Shown here: positions 23,580-32,742 of the stretch, in pieces
Numbering within the stretch: position 1 is the stretch's first letter
How the letters are laid out: every line of letters starts with the position of its first letter
Assembly: GCA_023484365.1 (NCBI GenBank)
Contig: JAMDBA010000028.1
Location: forward strand, 1 to 44,754
Source: Patescibacteria group bacterium
Lineage (GTDB): Bacteria > Patescibacteria > Paceibacteria > UBA6257 > 2-01-FULL-56-20
DNA length: 44,754 nucleotides
Direction: 5' to 3'
Translations under genes and position numbers: made by a program
The notes under the pieces: model-generated
What the model saw: the letters and a program-made list of their open reading frames with translations, nothing else
Told to the model about the DNA's origin: nothing
The model's database searches: none

Positions 23580-25042
23580 GACGCTATTTGGATTGAGCTT
23601 AGAGGAAGATTAACGTTTGAGAACATAGAATCATTTTGAATGTCCTGTTTGAAGGCCATAATTTGATTTTGTTGGCCTGCCACGCCTCCTAGTTGGACGG
23701 GTGCTTGACCTCCCTGATAAAGCAAGCTTGTTACGGTAACGCCGTCTTTCTGCGCCAAATTATTAATTTCCGAAAGGAGAGGTGTTTTTAAGGTAATTGT
23801 TTTTTGAGCGGCCGCCACCAAAGATACCGAACGGTTGAATTCGTTTACCTGCCCCTGAAGGTCGTTCATATTTTTTAATTGAGCGGCTGATATATTGAGA
23901 GATCTTTGTCTTATTAATACCGAGTCGCTTATTTGGCCAACGACAATTTTTGCGCCGATGACCGCAACTAATAATATCGCCAATGACGCCGGAAAAAGCA
24001 CTCTCCAAAAATTAAGAAAATCAGTAAGCTGCTGTTTTTGGAATTCTTCCTGGATATCAAGACCGAGTAAATTAATTTCACTGCCATCACCGATGTTTGA
24101 TCCTCTTAAGGCGCAACCCAAGACGATATACCAGTTGGAATCAATATTTTCCCCGCCCGGCAAAGAAAGCTGAGTAGCTTTAAAAGCAAAATTATCGCTT
24201 ATAATTTTAAGAACATCATCTTTTAAGGCGGTGCTTGCCAAAATAACGCCGTCAATTTTCTTGTTAAAATGAGTTGAATAGAAATTTAAAACCTGCTCAA
24301 AATTCCTAACTATATTTGCTTCAAATTTTTCAAAAGTTATCTGGCGTTCATTTCCTTGCAGCTGGCGCCAGGAATTGAAATATTCAAAATAAGGATAGCC
24401 GTTTTCTAGGGTTATTAGGTCTATGCCGCTGGAGTCTATAAGCATCGCCAGGTAAACTTTTCCCAAATCAATTCCGGAAGCAGCCTGTCTTACAAGCCTG
24501 GCTATTGATAGCGCGCGGGATTCAATAACTAACGGAAGAAAATCCGCTTCTTTGAGCGCGGAAATAATTCCATTGGCAACTTCTTTGCTAAGAAAGACGC
24601 TTAAAATTTCAAATCTCATCCCGCTTGTTCCTTTGTTTAAAATTTGCCAACTTGAATAATTTTGAGAACTTTCGCCGGGAGAAATCATTTGAATATTAAG
24701 TCGGATAGCCTTTTCCATTTCCTCTTTCTTGGTTAACACAGGCAGATTGAAAACCTGGCTGTAAATATCAATTGAACTCAAAGAAACCGCCACGTTTATC
24801 TTGGAACGGATTTTTGTCATATCCTTTACCTGGAGAGCGAAATTTTTTAACGCTTCAACAAATTGATCTTTATCTTTTATTTGGTTATTTTCCAATATGC
24901 CTGGCGGCAACCGCAAAGAAGTCACTATCCATCGGTTATCTTCAAAAAGAGCGTATCTTAGGACGGTATCCGAAATTTCCAATCCGCCGACAGGCGTCCT
25001 GATTCTTAATGTTTTTAATATTTTTTCAAAAAATTGGTTCAT
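23525..25042 (-). CDS. Fused PilM-PilN type IV pilus assembly protein
   Basis: This 505-residue protein has a PilM-like actin fold in residues 1-330 (VGGLEISDTVLRYALFED, INVAVSLSSIDIYSQVFNLP, LAMLIDSSGIDLITLENG, DGVILASTAL). A single membrane helix follows at about 347-369, then a coiled coil and a PilN/PilO-like external domain (NISAAQLKNMNDLQGQVNEF ... FVFTLSFSFNA). Normally cytoplasmic PilM binds the short N-terminal tail of the separate membrane protein PilN; here the two are one chain. It is the last gene of the pilus cluster. Confidence 0.8.
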   Translation of the reverse strand: MNQFFEKILKTLRIRTPVGGLEISDTVLRYALFEDNRWIVTSLRLPPGILENNQIKDKDQFVEALKNFALQVKDMTKIRSKINVAVSLSSIDIYSQVFNLPVLTKKEEMEKAIRLNIQMISPGESSQNYSSWQILNKGTSGMRFEILSVFLSKEVANGIISALKEADFLPLVIESRALSIARLVRQAASGIDLGKVYLAMLIDSSGIDLITLENGYPYFEYFNSWRQLQGNERQITFEKFEANIVRNFEQVLNFYSTHFNKKIDGVILASTALKDDVLKIISDNFAFKATQLSLPGGENIDSNWYIVLGCALRGSNIGDGSEINLLGLDIQEEFQKQQLTDFLNFWRVLFPASLAILLVAVIGAKIVVGQISDSVLIRQRSLNISAAQLKNMNDLQGQVNEFNRSVSLVAAAQKTITLKTPLLSEINNLAQKDGVTVTSLLYQGGQAPVQLGGVAGQQNQIMAFKQDIQNDSMFSNVNLPLSSIQIASHGFVFTLSFSFNAPATD

Positions 25043-25082
25043 AATTTTTTATTTTTTTGTTTGTGTAATTTTCGCGCGTATT

Positions 25083-25547
25083 TTACAGCGGTATTTTTTG
25101 GTAAGAAACAACATCAACTTTTTTGGTGGTTGGATCTATTGATAAAACGACTTGGATTTTGCGTTCCGTTGAGCCTATCTGCGCTAGCGAAATTATAGTC
25201 GCTTCATTGGCAAGCGGCGTTCCTTGAGTAATGGTAACGAAATCCGAGACGGAGCTAAACGGCAGGCCGTAGCTGCCCGAAGGCGATCCGTTGCTGCCAG
25301 ATAAGGAAGCGGTGGAAAAACCGGAATTTCTAACCACCTGGAGTATTCCGTCGTTAGCTCCGCTTATAGCCGCCGCTTCGGCGATAGCGGACGAACGATA
25401 TCCGGCAATAGATGTCAAAAAGCTGATTGCCAAAATTGACAGTGTTATCCCTATAGTTATAATAACGCCTCCGACTAAAAAAATTAAGGAGAGCATGGTT
25501 TGGCCTCTTTTTGATTTTTCATATTTTATCTTTCTCAAAGTGATCAT
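25083..25547 (-). CDS. Membrane-anchored minor pilin-like protein (PilX-like position)
   Basis: This 154-residue protein has the basic leader KIKYEKSKRGQ, then a long hydrophobic helix TMLSLIFLVGGVIITIGITL, and an Ala/Ser-rich stretch AIAEAAAISGANDG typical of TadE/PilX-like proteins. The remainder is a short beta-rich domain ending in KIQVVLSIDPTTKKVDVVSY. It lacks the GFTLIE site of true prepilins. Lying between the WAWND surface protein and pilMN, it is probably part of the pilus transcript. Identity is uncertain. Confidence 0.55.
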   Translation of the reverse strand: MITLRKIKYEKSKRGQTMLSLIFLVGGVIITIGITLSILAISFLTSIAGYRSSAIAEAAAISGANDGILQVVRNSGFSTASLSGSNGSPSGSYGLPFSSVSDFVTITQGTPLANEATIISLAQIGSTERKIQVVLSIDPTTKKVDVVSYQKIPL

Positions 25548-25704
25548 TAGCTTTATTTTAAACTAATCTCCGGATAAATCAGAAATACAAAGCGCGAAAT
25601 ATCAAACAATATCAAACAACCTAAATTCAAAAACATATTATAAATATTTGAATTTAAAATTTCTAATTTGTTTCTGATTTGGATATTCACGATTAGAATT
25701 TCAA

Positions 25705-26595
25705 TTAGGGGCTCCAATTAACAATAATATTACTTACGGTTGGACTATACGTGTAATTAGAGATTAAAGTAAGCCGGTAACGGAAATATCTGCCGATTAA
25801 ATTATAGGGCAGGGTTATAGGGGTGCCATTTGCTTTTTCGTAAGGTCCGACATAGTTCCAGGGACCGCTCGTTGAATTAGAAACGGCGATTTCAAACAAA
25901 ACATTTCCCCCTCCCGATTCGTTCCCCAACCACATAGCGGAATTAAATTGAGCTCCGTTTGCCACGCCGGTGTCAAAAACACTTGAAGTAATGACGCCTT
26001 GAGTTGAGGTAACCGCCCAGGCTGTTTGTACCCAATAAGGATATAGAGTTTCATTAGTATTGTTATAGTTAAAACTTATCCAACCAACAGTATCATTCCA
26101 AGCCCAGCCTTGAAAATTCCCTAGAGCATCAATATCAACTTGATACGAATCAGCGCCGCCGGGACTAGGACAGGCCCAACTTGAGCCATTCCAAACAGAC
26201 GCGCTAGTGGCGTTGCCGCAAAAGCTTATCCAGCCATAATTATCATTCCAGGCCCAGCCCGCTAGATGACCGGCGCCGTCGTTATCAACCGCGTAATATC
26301 CGTTTTGAGAACTACAAATAGGGCCAGCCGGAGAGGTGTTGCAGTCCAGCGAAACCCAGCCAGCGGTTGAACTGGCATAACCATGAATAACAGAATTGGT
26401 AACATTTACCGTGTTTGGCGAATAGAAATCAATCCAGCCTATAGCATCGTTCCATGCCCAAATATTAGTACTGCTTGCGTTTGGCGGGCCGATGTTAGTT
26501 GTCGCTTTAGCTATTTTTAAAAGCGCGAATCCAAAAACAGCCAGTATAACCAAACCTATCAATACAAAAAATATTTTTTTATTTATATATTTCAT
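25705..26595 (-). CDS. Surface protein with WAWND repeats
   Basis: This 296-residue protein has an N-terminal signal anchor (about 7-29, ending LKIAKA), then three repeats of about 45-60 residues built around WAWNDxxGWI(S/D)F (near residues 47, 115 and 165) with two Cys-containing loops. A beta-rich C-terminal part (LFEIAVSNSTSGPWNYVGPY ... RYFRYRLTL) resembles a carbohydrate- or cell-surface-binding fold. Its start abuts the end of the LamG-type pilin gene (shared base at 26595). Its place in the pilus cluster suggests a pilus-linked adhesin; that is an inference. Confidence 0.65.
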   Translation of the reverse strand: MKYINKKIFFVLIGLVILAVFGFALLKIAKATTNIGPPNASSTNIWAWNDAIGWIDFYSPNTVNVTNSVIHGYASSTAGWVSLDCNTSPAGPICSSQNGYYAVDNDGAGHLAGWAWNDNYGWISFCGNATSASVWNGSSWACPSPGGADSYQVDIDALGNFQGWAWNDTVGWISFNYNNTNETLYPYWVQTAWAVTSTQGVITSSVFDTGVANGAQFNSAMWLGNESGGGNVLFEIAVSNSTSGPWNYVGPYEKANGTPITLPYNLIGRYFRYRLTLISNYTYSPTVSNIIVNWSP

Positions 26596-27812
26596 CAGAA
26601 TCCTTGAATAATTATAGCGCCGGTTGAAGAATTGTAATTTATGTAAGTGGATGAGGCGAATAAATTATTGGGAATTGTTATCGGTCCGGTTTGATTCGGT
26701 CCGCCGCTCCAGTTGTTTTGATAAGTAACTTGGTCTAAATAACGGGTAAGATAAGCCGCGATAGTTGAGGTTGAGCCGTTTGGCCAACTATAAGATATAT
26801 TTATTAATTGAGTTGCCGGATCGTCAGTGCCGTAAGTGGCGATAAAACCATTGCTGTCGCGGTTAACGTTGGAGACGGTAAAATTTCTGGTAAAGTACTG
26901 CGCGGAGTAAAGATTCTTAATGGTGGTTGCCGAGAGAGCGGTGTTGTAGATAGAAACATCATCTATATAACCATTAAAATAACGAGTGTTCGTGTCGGCA
27001 AAATATCCTATTTCCGATTGTCCTCCAGCCCTTAATGCCCCGCTTGCCGAACTTGACGCATCATCTACTCCGTTAATATAGGCATAAAGATGAGCTCCAT
27101 CATATACGGCAGTAACCATACTCCATTGATTAACGGGTAGAGTTCCGGCGGCGGTTGTTGGATAATAACCATTGCCACCGATAATTGCTCCCACCTGAAT
27201 AGATGTTGGCGCTGACAAGATATACATTCCCCACGAGTCGCTCTTAACAAAAATCATTCCTTGCGTGGTATCAAGAGGATAAATCCAGGCATTGATTGTT
27301 GTTGACCCAGTCCAGTTGAAATTTGCGGGTAAAACTATGTTGCTCGTGCTTCCATTAAAACTCAAACATCCTCCGGCCACGCAGTTTGAGCCGGTTTGTC
27401 TGGTGGCATAATAAATGGTTCCTAAATTGGAATTTCCGCTGGAATCGTAAGCGTAGCTGCCTGTCGCTTCGTCAAAACTCCATTCCCCCACCAAGCCTGT
27501 TAAAATATCGCTTTTTGCCACAGCTACGCTTTCTGTCCCGGTGACCGCTTCAAAAGTCGTTCCGGTCGCTACCAAATAATAAGGCGTGCCGCCTTTCGCT
27601 AAATTATAAATGTTATACCAGTTATTTTGGGAATAATTTTGAACCTCGTTAAATAATTCTTTTGCCAAGCCGGCGGAGATTTGTATTTTTCCGGCGTCAG
27701 AACTAATCCTTAGAATAGAAACCAATAATCCCGCCACCGAAGAAATAATAACGGCGCCAATAATAGTGGCGAGCAGAATTTCTATTAAAGATTGGCCGCT
27801 TCTGGAATTCAT
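26595..27812 (-). CDS. Pilin-like protein carrying a LamG / concanavalin-type lectin domain
   Basis: This 405-residue protein begins like a type IV prepilin: short basic leader MNSRSG, then QSLIEILLATIIGAVIISS with Glu at +5 and a long hydrophobic helix. From about residue 107 a LamG-like jelly-roll domain starts with LVGEWSFDEATGSYAYDSSG, continues LSFNGSTSNIVLP, INAWIYP, NQWSMVTAVYDGAHLYAYIN, and ends GYIDDVSIYNTALSATTI, all hallmark strands of the LamG_3 family. The last 100 residues are another beta domain. It would display a sugar-binding domain on the pilus. It lies four bases from the next pilin gene. Confidence 0.82.
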   Translation of the reverse strand: MNSRSGQSLIEILLATIIGAVIISSVAGLLVSILRISSDAGKIQISAGLAKELFNEVQNYSQNNWYNIYNLAKGGTPYYLVATGTTFEAVTGTESVAVAKSDILTGLVGEWSFDEATGSYAYDSSGNSNLGTIYYATRQTGSNCVAGGCLSFNGSTSNIVLPANFNWTGSTTINAWIYPLDTTQGMIFVKSDSWGMYILSAPTSIQVGAIIGGNGYYPTTAAGTLPVNQWSMVTAVYDGAHLYAYINGVDDASSSASGALRAGGQSEIGYFADTNTRYFNGYIDDVSIYNTALSATTIKNLYSAQYFTRNFTVSNVNRDSNGFIATYGTDDPATQLINISYSWPNGSTSTIAAYLTRYLDQVTYQNNWSGGPNQTGPITIPNNLFASSTYINYNSSTGAIIIQGF

Positions 27813-27815
27813 TAA

Positions 27816-28361
27816 TTAATAATTAATCGCGCCTGTCGTCGCGACGGTTATGGTGGACGAGCTTGAAGTGGCGTTTAAAATATAAATTTTTATTGTCGCG
27901 GCTTGATTGGCTTGCCCGGTTATTTGGGAAAAATTAATATCTGTGGATGAAGCTGCTGGCGGCGAAGAGTAAGCGAGAGTTGTTGGTAAACGGTATGATT
28001 CAACGACGCGGCTGGAAGTGGCCGTGTAGTAAGGAGCGCTTGACGAGCTGGAATAAAGCGAATAAAACGGCGTTGAGCTGGTTGGATTATCAAAATAAAC
28101 TCCCCAATTTTTCCCACTGTCCTGATTGGTGGCGCGGGTTTGAGCTTCACGGAGCAGGGCGGCTATTTGACTGGCCGAAGAAGACAAATCTGTCGCTTCG
28201 CGTTTTCCCAACAGATTCGTAAATGAAAATCCGATAATAATGGAAATTATCACGATGACTATAAGCATTTCTATTAACGTAAAAGCGCCGTTATTATTAT
28301 CGGATAAGTAACGGGGAGTAATTTTCGGATTTCGGATTTCTGATTTTTGATTTTTCATCAA
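27816..28361 (-). CDS. GspH/FimT-type pseudopilin
   Basis: This 181-residue protein has prepilin site GAFTLIEMLIVIVIISIIIG preceded by a long 25-residue leader (NQKSEIRNPKITPRYLSD) that looks like translated simple repeat (TTTCGGATTTCGGATTTCTG-like DNA at 28321-28345). After the helix comes SSSASQIAALLREAQTRATN, the usual GspH/FimT sequence, then a Ser/Thr-rich beta domain. The start overlaps the pilC stop by four bases (ATGA). Confidence 0.8.
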   Translation of the reverse strand: MMKNQKSEIRNPKITPRYLSDNNNGAFTLIEMLIVIVIISIIIGFSFTNLLGKREATDLSSSASQIAALLREAQTRATNQDSGKNWGVYFDNPTSSTPFYSLYSSSSSAPYYTATSSRVVESYRLPTTLAYSSPPAASSTDINFSQITGQANQAATIKIYILNATSSSSTITVATTGAINY

Positions 28362-29563
28362 ATATGCGATGTCAACTGATAGATAGGCACAATAATAGAT
28401 AAGGCAATTATCGCCACCATCCCGCCCATGAGCATCAGCATTATCGGCTCCAAGAAAGCGACCAGAGTTTTTATTGACGCGTCAATATTATTAGCGTAAA
28501 AATCGGCTAAAGTTTTAAGAACCTCTTCAAGATGTCCGGCTTTTTCGGATATCGCTATCAAATTACTGACGACGTTCGGAAAAATTTCTTCCCTTCTGAA
28601 TGCTTCTCCAATGGTTAATCCCTTAGCCAGCCCTTCGTCGGCTATTCTTAATATCGCCGCTTTAAATTCGTTATTGCCAACCGCGTCAGCCGTAATTTTT
28701 AGAGATTCTATTATAGGCAAGCCGGCCTGGATTAAAGAACTCAAGGTTGAGGCGAAGCGCTGAATAGCGATGTCGTGCGAAAGCCGCCGCGCCACTGGCA
28801 AATGATTTATTATCTGGTTTAAAATTCTTTGGCCGACCAAATTTTTTACGAAAAAATAATACAAAAAGATTATAGATCCAAAAAGGATTATCAAAAACGG
28901 CACCATATTGGCGTTTATAAATAATCCGATGGTAAAAACAACCCGCGAGAATAAAGGCGGCTGGACGCCGGTGCTTAAGAAAACATCCGCTACCTTCGGC
29001 AAGGCAAAAGAAACCAAGAACAGCAAAATTATAAACGCGATGACAAGAAGGATCAGGGGGTAAGTGAGCGCTGATTTTATTTCGCTCCTTAGCGCCGCTT
29101 CTTTTTCTGTGGATGTGCTTAGATCGGTGAAGGTTTGTTCCAGGCGGCCTGATTTTTCTCCCGCTTCAATAAGACTGGCGAAAACACTGGAAAATATTTT
29201 TGGGTATTTCTTAAAAGTCGTATAAAAAGGCTGACCGCTATTTAAACTTTCTCTCATTTCAAGAAGAAGATTTTTCATGGCTACTTTATCAAAATCGGCG
29301 ATTAAAATATCTATAGCGGCCAAAAGGTCGGTGCCCACCTTAAGCATTAACGCCAGATATTTAGTTAAAAACACTTTGTCGGTTAAATTGATGCCGCCGA
29401 ATATTTTACGGCTCGGAACCCGCCCGACTTTCATCGCTTTAACCGAAATCGGCCGCAAATTCTTAGTGGCTAAAAATTGAAGGACTTGAGCCGAAGAATC
29501 AGTTTCGTAATCCCCTTCTATTATTTTTTCATCTTTATCCGACGCGCGGTAATGGTAAAGCAT
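28358..29563 (-). CDS. pilC: Type IV pilus inner-membrane platform protein PilC (GspF family)
   Basis: This 401-residue protein has two T2SSF helical domains (about 68-190 and 270-392), each followed by membrane helices: YPLILLVIAFIILLFLVSFALP, VPFLIILFGSIIFLYYFF and IMLMLMGGMVAIIALSIIVPIYQ. The family motifs GxxLxxAL-like SGQPFYTTFKKYP and FASLIEAGEKSGRLEQ, with their second-domain echo LIAISEKAGHLEEVL, are clear. PilC anchors the pilus and couples it to PilB. It lies two bases downstream of pilB. Confidence 0.93.
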   Translation of the reverse strand: MLYHYRASDKDEKIIEGDYETDSSAQVLQFLATKNLRPISVKAMKVGRVPSRKIFGGINLTDKVFLTKYLALMLKVGTDLLAAIDILIADFDKVAMKNLLLEMRESLNSGQPFYTTFKKYPKIFSSVFASLIEAGEKSGRLEQTFTDLSTSTEKEAALRSEIKSALTYPLILLVIAFIILLFLVSFALPKVADVFLSTGVQPPLFSRVVFTIGLFINANMVPFLIILFGSIIFLYYFFVKNLVGQRILNQIINHLPVARRLSHDIAIQRFASTLSSLIQAGLPIIESLKITADAVGNNEFKAAILRIADEGLAKGLTIGEAFRREEIFPNVVSNLIAISEKAGHLEEVLKTLADFYANNIDASIKTLVAFLEPIMLMLMGGMVAIIALSIIVPIYQLTSHI

Positions 29564-29565
29564 AA

Positions 29566-31278
29566 TTATTCTCTTATAACCCTGAAAACTTCATCAACGG
29601 TTGTTAGCCCTAACTCGGCCTTTCTTAATCCGTCTTCAAACATTGTAATCATACCATTTTTTCTGGCTAATTCCCTTAGTTGTTCCAGGTTAAATTCCGG
29701 GTCAATTATAAATTGCCTGATTTTATCGTTGACTTCCAATAGTTCATAAATAGCCATCCGTCCCCGATAACCGCTGCCGCCGCAAGCAGAGCAACCTACG
29801 CCTTTATAAAGGATTTTCGGTATTGAGACTTCGGTAGGCAAGTTCAGCTCTTTAGCTTCTTCTTTTATTGACGCTATTAAATGTTCGTCAACCTCAAAAG
29901 AAGTGATGCATTTATCGCAGATACGGCGGGTCAAGCGCTGGGCGATTATAAGATTCACGACCGAAGAAATCAGGAATTTCGCCACCCCTAAATCGCTTAA
30001 TCGCGGAATGGCCGTTGGCGCGTCGTTAGTGTGGAGTGAAGCCAAAAGCAAGTGTCCGGTTAAGCTCGCCTGAACGGCGGTATCGGCTGTTTCCGAATCT
30101 CTGATTTCACCGACCATAATAATGTTCGGATCTTGTCTTAAAATAGCCCGGAGACCGCTGCCAAAAGTTATCCCCGCCTGAGGATTAATCTGGATTTGAT
30201 TTATAAAAGGCATATTGTATTCTATTGGGTCTTCAATCGTAATGATATTAACCTGCGGCCTGTTTAAAATATTCATTAAAGCGTAAAGAGTAGTTGTTTT
30301 ACCGGAACCGGTAGGACCGGTGACAAGTATCATTCCGTAAGTTTTTTTAAGATTTTCTTCAACCGACTTGGCTGTATCGCCGATCATTCCCAATTCTTCA
30401 AGCGAAAGCGGTTTTTGGCTGGCTTCTAAAAGACGCATTTCCACTTTCTCGCCGTAATAAGTTGGGATAATAGAAACACGGATATCCATAACCTGATGGC
30501 TGATCTGATAACGAAAACGGCCGTCTTGAGGCTTATAGTGCTCGTCTATTTTTAAGCCGGATAATATTTTTATTCTGGCGATTATCGCTCCCTGAAGGAC
30601 TTTCGGCATCCGTAAAATTTCATAAAGAATACCGTCAATTCTGTAGCGGATTAGAATTTCGTCTTCTAAAAATTCAATGTGAACGTCTGACGCCCGCATT
30701 GAAATGGCATAAGATATCAAAGTATCAACGATAGTAACGATTGGCAGCGCCGCCGCCGCCTCTTCAAGAGTCTTAGAGCCGGTCCTTAAAGCTTCCTGTA
30801 TTTGTTCGCCAACGATTTTCTGGAGACTTTTGGAACTCTTTGATTCGTAAATTAAAAATACGCGGTTAAGGTCGTCGCCTGAAGCCAGGAAAATTTTTAT
30901 CCCAGCCTTAAGATATTGTTTTAAAAATTCAATTGTTTCCAGATTAGAAGGGTCAATCATCGCGACGTCAAGCGCGCCGTCGGCTTCGCGGCCGAAAATT
31001 ACCGCCTGTCTTTGACGGGCAATGTCTTCCGGCAGCAACTTAACCGCTTCGGGATCTATTTTTTTATTCCCTAAATCGGCAAGCTCAACGCCGAGATAGG
31101 AAGAAAGCATTTTGGTCAGATAATCCGAAGAAATAATTTGTTCGGAAACTAAAACATCAAGGACGCTCTGATTTTTTCTTTGTGATTCTTCAACTATTTC
31201 GTTAAATTTATCCTCGGTTATCAGGTTATCCTGGAGAAGGTATTTTTTTAATTGATCTAAAGGTATAGGTATTGCCAT
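29566..31278 (-). CDS. pilB: Type IV pilus extension ATPase PilB (GspE family)
   Basis: This 570-residue hexameric ATPase powers pilus extension. The N-terminal MshEN domain (about 1-150) includes VSEQIISSDYLTKMLSSYLG. The ATPase core has Walker A GPTGSGKTT (321-329), the Asp box (IITIEDPIEY) and Walker B IIMVGEIRDSETAD, plus two His-box-like stretches. A four-Cys zinc site lies in ICDKC and GCSACGGSGYRGR. No PilT retraction ATPase appears in this window. It lies one base from the 31280-32014 gene and upstream of pilC. Confidence 0.95.
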   Translation of the reverse strand: MAIPIPLDQLKKYLLQDNLITEDKFNEIVEESQRKNQSVLDVLVSEQIISSDYLTKMLSSYLGVELADLGNKKIDPEAVKLLPEDIARQRQAVIFGREADGALDVAMIDPSNLETIEFLKQYLKAGIKIFLASGDDLNRVFLIYESKSSKSLQKIVGEQIQEALRTGSKTLEEAAAALPIVTIVDTLISYAISMRASDVHIEFLEDEILIRYRIDGILYEILRMPKVLQGAIIARIKILSGLKIDEHYKPQDGRFRYQISHQVMDIRVSIIPTYYGEKVEMRLLEASQKPLSLEELGMIGDTAKSVEENLKKTYGMILVTGPTGSGKTTTLYALMNILNRPQVNIITIEDPIEYNMPFINQIQINPQAGITFGSGLRAILRQDPNIIMVGEIRDSETADTAVQASLTGHLLLASLHTNDAPTAIPRLSDLGVAKFLISSVVNLIIAQRLTRRICDKCITSFEVDEHLIASIKEEAKELNLPTEVSIPKILYKGVGCSACGGSGYRGRMAIYELLEVNDKIRQFIIDPEFNLEQLRELARKNGMITMFEDGLRKAELGLTTVDEVFRVIRE

Positions 31279-31279
31279 T

Positions 31280-32014
31280 TTATAAGTTGAACATTATCAA
31301 TAGGCCGTTGGCTGTCAGCCAGCTTGTAATTATTATAGCAAAAATAGCCACCGGCAGCCAAAAGAAATAGAGAGAAAATTTAGGGAGCGATTTTATGGCG
31401 GTTTTTTTAATGGCTATATGGTAAATGCTCATAATAAAATTAAATATTAAAAATACGGCAACAAGCAGCGCCAAATAAATCAAAAATCCGGGATAGCCGG
31501 TTAAAAATACGCTTAAGCCGAAAATTTTAAGCTCTGGATTTTCAAAAAATCCCCCCTCCGATCCGTCGTTTAATTTTTTTGCCGCCCGCCAAAGAAGTAG
31601 CGAAAAGAACAAAGCGATGAGAGACGGACCGATAATGCGCGGCAAAGAATAAATTAAAAAATAACTGATATTTCGGTAGGGCGGCAAAAACATCCTGCTG
31701 AAAGGATCTTTACTCCAATCCAAATACTGCAAAACAACCAGATAAATTTCATATCCAAAAACGCTGGCAAGAGAAATTAGCCAGCTGATTTTTACGAAAA
31801 TATCAAAATTTAAAAAGGCGGATAAGGAAAATTCCGAAAATTTTATTTTAGAAATTTTACCGAACCCTGCCTGCGCAGGCAGGGAGCCCGCTTTACGAGC
31901 AAAATTATTAAAAAAGGCGCCGGTTTTGATTTTAAAATCATCAATAACCTGCGCCCCAAAAACTATGACTAAAACAACTAAACTAAAAGTTTTTAATATT
32001 TCATTATAAGACAA
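31280..32014 (-). CDS. Polytopic membrane protein of the pilus cluster, unknown
   Basis: This 244-residue protein has about five hydrophobic helices (TFSLVVLVIVFGAQV, ISWLISLASVFGYEIYLVVL, RIIGPSLIALFFSLLLW, GFLIYLALLVAVFLIFNF, FFWLPVAIFAIIITSWL). No family recognised; its position between pilA and pilB suggests a pilus-linked role. Residues KAGSLPAQAGFG are encoded by a 20-bp palindrome (31865-31884) of REP type, evidently inserted in frame between the first and second helices. Confidence 0.65.
   Translation of the reverse strand: MSYNEILKTFSLVVLVIVFGAQVIDDFKIKTGAFFNNFARKAGSLPAQAGFGKISKIKFSEFSLSAFLNFDIFVKISWLISLASVFGYEIYLVVLQYLDWSKDPFSRMFLPPYRNISYFLIYSLPRIIGPSLIALFFSLLLWRAAKKLNDGSEGGFFENPELKIFGLSVFLTGYPGFLIYLALLVAVFLIFNFIMSIYHIAIKKTAIKSLPKFSLYFFWLPVAIFAIIITSWLTANGLLIMFNL
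31865..31884. repeat. REP-type 20-bp perfect palindrome inside a coding region
   Basis: CCCTGCCTGCGCAGGCAGGG is fully self-complementary and much richer in GC than its surroundings. It lies in frame in the 31280-32014 gene. A related shorter palindrome, GGCAGGCCTGCC (15455-15466), sits in the nucleotidyltransferase gene. Confidence 0.7.
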
Positions 32015-32026
32015 AGCTTTTGCTGA

Positions 32027-32695
32027 CTATAAATTAAGATTCGTTCCTGTTTCGTAAGTAGTTGAAGAATCTCCGCCGTCTGTTGATTCAACGTTATTAG
32101 GGCCGCCGGCTTCATACCTCGTGCTTTCCATATGAGCGGTTAGCTTAAAAGTGCAGCTTGAGCCACTGCCATAAGCATAAAAAAGATTATTTGCCAGGCT
32201 ATTGCTTGGGTCAATGGGTTCCATGCCTAATGGAGCGCCAGAACTGATAGCGCTAAAACTAATTGGAATCCATCCCGTGCCATTTATATTTCCTGGCGTG
32301 CTACTTGTCCCTATCGTGCTAGTAGTAATAGTAGAAGAGGCGCTCGGAAACGGTCCTGATCCCGGCGATAAAGGATTATAAACAGTTAAGGTGGTTGTGC
32401 TCACGCCACTCACCGAAGAATAAACCCACCCGGCGGGAACAGCAGTTGTTGTTGTTCCTAATCCGCAATTTAGCGAAGTTGTGCTGACGTCAGCCAAATA
32501 AAGGGAAATGGCGCTTTTTAGAGTTGCCAAGTCAGACATTCTTTGGGAGTCTCTGGCTTGCGCCAAGAGTTGCGCCGGGTTTAAGGTTAAAATAACAACG
32601 ACCGCTAAAATAACCAAAATAGCGATAACAATTAAAAGCTCAATTAAAGTAAAACCTTTTTTCTTGCCTGTAACTTTTTTATAGTAATTTTTCAT
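32027..32695 (-). CDS. pilA: Major type IV pilin-like protein
   Basis: From ATG 32695 (MKNYYKKVTGKKKG) the protein has about 222 residues. The upstream ATG at 32758 overlaps a TATAAT box and is rejected. The prepilin site is KKKG|FTLIELLIVIAILVILA with Glu at +5, then NPAQLLAQARDSQRMSDLATLKSAISLYLAD, the hallmark start of the CPR/Firmicute-like pilin body. A beta domain rich in Ser/Thr follows, with Cys residues that may form a disulfide. It is the first gene of the pilus cluster. Confidence 0.85.
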   Translation of the reverse strand: MKNYYKKVTGKKKGFTLIELLIVIAILVILAVVVILTLNPAQLLAQARDSQRMSDLATLKSAISLYLADVSTTSLNCGLGTTTTAVPAGWVYSSVSGVSTTTLTVYNPLSPGSGPFPSASSTITTSTIGTSSTPGNINGTGWIPISFSAISSGAPLGMEPIDPSNSLANNLFYAYGSGSSCTFKLTAHMESTRYEAGGPNNVESTDGGDSSTTYETGTNLNL

Positions 32696-32742
32696 ATATT
32701 TAAAACTTATACAGCACCCGATGACCATTTGGTTGCTTACTT

